DNA from: Oscillospiraceae bacterium
GTDB lineage: Bacteria; Bacillota; Clostridia; Oscillospirales; UBA929
DNA: 5,127 nucleotides
Reading direction: 5' to 3'
NCBI GenBank assembly: GCA_031258665.1
Contig: JAIRML010000189.1
Location: 1 to 5,127, forward strand
Shown here: one piece after another, positions 4,328-5,127 of the stretch
Position numbering within the stretch: the first letter of the stretch is position 1
How the letters are laid out: each line of letters starts with the position of its first letter
Made by a program: the position numbers and the translations under genes
Notes under the pieces: generated by a model
The model's input: only the letters and a program-made list of their open reading frames with translations
What the model was told of the DNA's origin: nothing
Databases searched by the model: none

Positions 4328-5127
4328 ATGGCAAACCAAACGACATCGCCGAAGAGAACGGGAGGCGCCCGTCTGGCCAAAGAGCCGACCCGCCGGGGCG
4401 GGCGCTTGGGGCTGGCGGTCGCGCTGGTGTCCGGTTTTGTCCTGTTGGCCGCCTGTGCCTTGCTGACCTACGGCCTCGCTTTCTACGACAACATCTACCC
4501 CAACGTGTACATCGGCGGGGAAGATCTGGGGGGGAAGTCCCAGGCGGAGGCCGCCCGGCTGCTGGACCGGCAGATGCAGGCCGCCTACACGCACCGGGAG
4601 CTGGCGCTGACGGTCGAGGGGCAGCCGCTCACACTGTCGAGCGAACAGGTCGGGCTGCGTTTTCAGGCCGAGGCGTCGGCGCGCCGCGCCCACGATTACG
4701 GTCGGACCGGAGGGTTCTTCGTCCGAGCGCGCGCCGTCGTCTTCTCGCTCTTCACGCGGGAGGACATCCCTCTCAGCGAGGAATTTTACATAGATCAGGC
4801 AGCGGTGGAAGTCGCTGTCTCCCAAGTTGCGCGGCTGGTTGACATCGCCCCGGAGGACGGCCGCTGGGCTGTGGAGCAAGATGCCGTCTCGGTCACGGTG
4901 GGCACACCTGGCCGCCGGATCGACCAGGAGGCGCTGACCGACTTCATCTGCGAGCGCTTTGTCACCGGCGACTTTTCGCCGGCCGATATCCGCGCGGAGG
5001 TCGCCCTGCCCCTGCCCGTGGACTTCGCCGCGCTCTATGAGAATGTCCACGTGGAGATGCAAAACGCCCGCATTGCCTCCAGCGACCCGGGCGACATCAA
5101 GATATTGGACGCCGTGGTGGGCGTTTC
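4328..5127 (+). CDS. YoaR/VanW-family membrane-anchored cell-wall protein, N-terminal part (3' end outside window)
   Basis: 266 complete codons are visible before the frame leaves the window. The N-terminus is strongly basic (K9, R10, R15, K18, R22, R23, R26), followed by a hydrophobic segment at about 27-53 (starting LGLAVALVSGFVLL). This predicts a cytoplasmic tail, one membrane anchor and an extracytoplasmic body. The segment NVYIGGEDLGGKSQAEAARLLD (from residue 59) is the family hallmark after the anchor: an 'I-G-G-x-D-L-G-G' strand and a helix. The pattern then continues with TPGRRID at 193-199 and VHVEMQNARI from 240, as in the putative peptidoglycan-binding region (PG_binding_4 type) found before VanW domains. 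The VanW domain itself, if present, would be beyond the window. The biochemical role of the family is not established; cell-wall binding is inferred. The gene has its own promoter and is divergent from the CBS gene, with no evident link to hydrogenase. Confidence 0.85.
   Translation, partial: MANQTTSPKRTGGARLAKEPTRRGGRLGLAVALVSGFVLLAACALLTYGLAFYDNIYPNVYIGGEDLGGKSQAEAARLLDRQMQAAYTHRELALTVEGQPLTLSSEQVGLRFQAEASARRAHDYGRTGGFFVRARAVVFSLFTREDIPLSEEFYIDQAAVEVAVSQVARLVDIAPEDGRWAVEQDAVSVTVGTPGRRIDQEALTDFICERFVTGDFSPADIRAEVALPLPVDFAALYENVHVEMQNARIASSDPGDIKILDAVVGV

Noticed and set aside
4178..5062. A 294-codon minus-strand frame opposite the YoaR/VanW-family gene
   Set aside because: It is the shadow of a gene with a promoter, ribosome site, membrane segment and family motifs; the antisense product has no motif.
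1..5127. CRISPR arrays, tRNA or rRNA genes, insertion sequences, toxin-antitoxin or defence genes
   Set aside because: No regularly spaced direct repeats, no tRNA-like cloverleaf noticed, no transposase motif and no such protein family on either strand.

Overview
The window carries the maturation genes for [FeFe]-hydrogenase, followed by two genes unrelated to that task. The coding sequence is very GC-rich, most starts have a strong GGAGG-type ribosome site, and there is a membrane-anchored YoaR/VanW-type cell-wall protein. Together with hydrogen metabolism this suggests a strictly anaerobic, high-GC member of the Clostridia (Oscillospiraceae or a relative). That placement is inferred from gene content and base composition, not from a marker gene.

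Positions 2-970 hold the C-terminal two thirds of hydG, whose radical-SAM N-terminus lies before the window. A 227-base spacer (971-1197) follows. It is packed with four clean hairpins, at 1009-1029, 1049-1077, 1091-1110 and 1116-1148, none with a U-tract. Next come hydF (1198-2412) and hydE (2405-3481), which overlap by 8 bases. HydE and HydG are radical-SAM enzymes that build the diiron subcluster of the H-cluster. HydG splits tyrosine to make the Fe(CO)(CN) synthon, HydE processes that synthon, and HydF is the GTPase scaffold that assembles the precursor and hands it to the hydrogenase HydA. All the iron-sulfur ligand motifs that should fall inside the window are present. The structural hydrogenase gene is not in view.

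Four bases after hydE ends, a small two-CBS-domain protein ends on the opposite strand (3486-3914). There is no terminator between the two genes. The first good intrinsic terminator for plus-strand transcription is at 3949-3971, inside the leader of the CBS gene. A hydGFE message would therefore run antisense across the whole CBS gene.

Positions 3972-4178 are AT-rich and without a convincing gene. An extended -10 promoter at 4176-4184 then starts a leader of about 135 bases ahead of the last gene (4328 to the window edge). That gene encodes a basic N-terminus, one membrane segment and the start of a YoaR/VanW-family extracytoplasmic region. It is divergent from the CBS gene.
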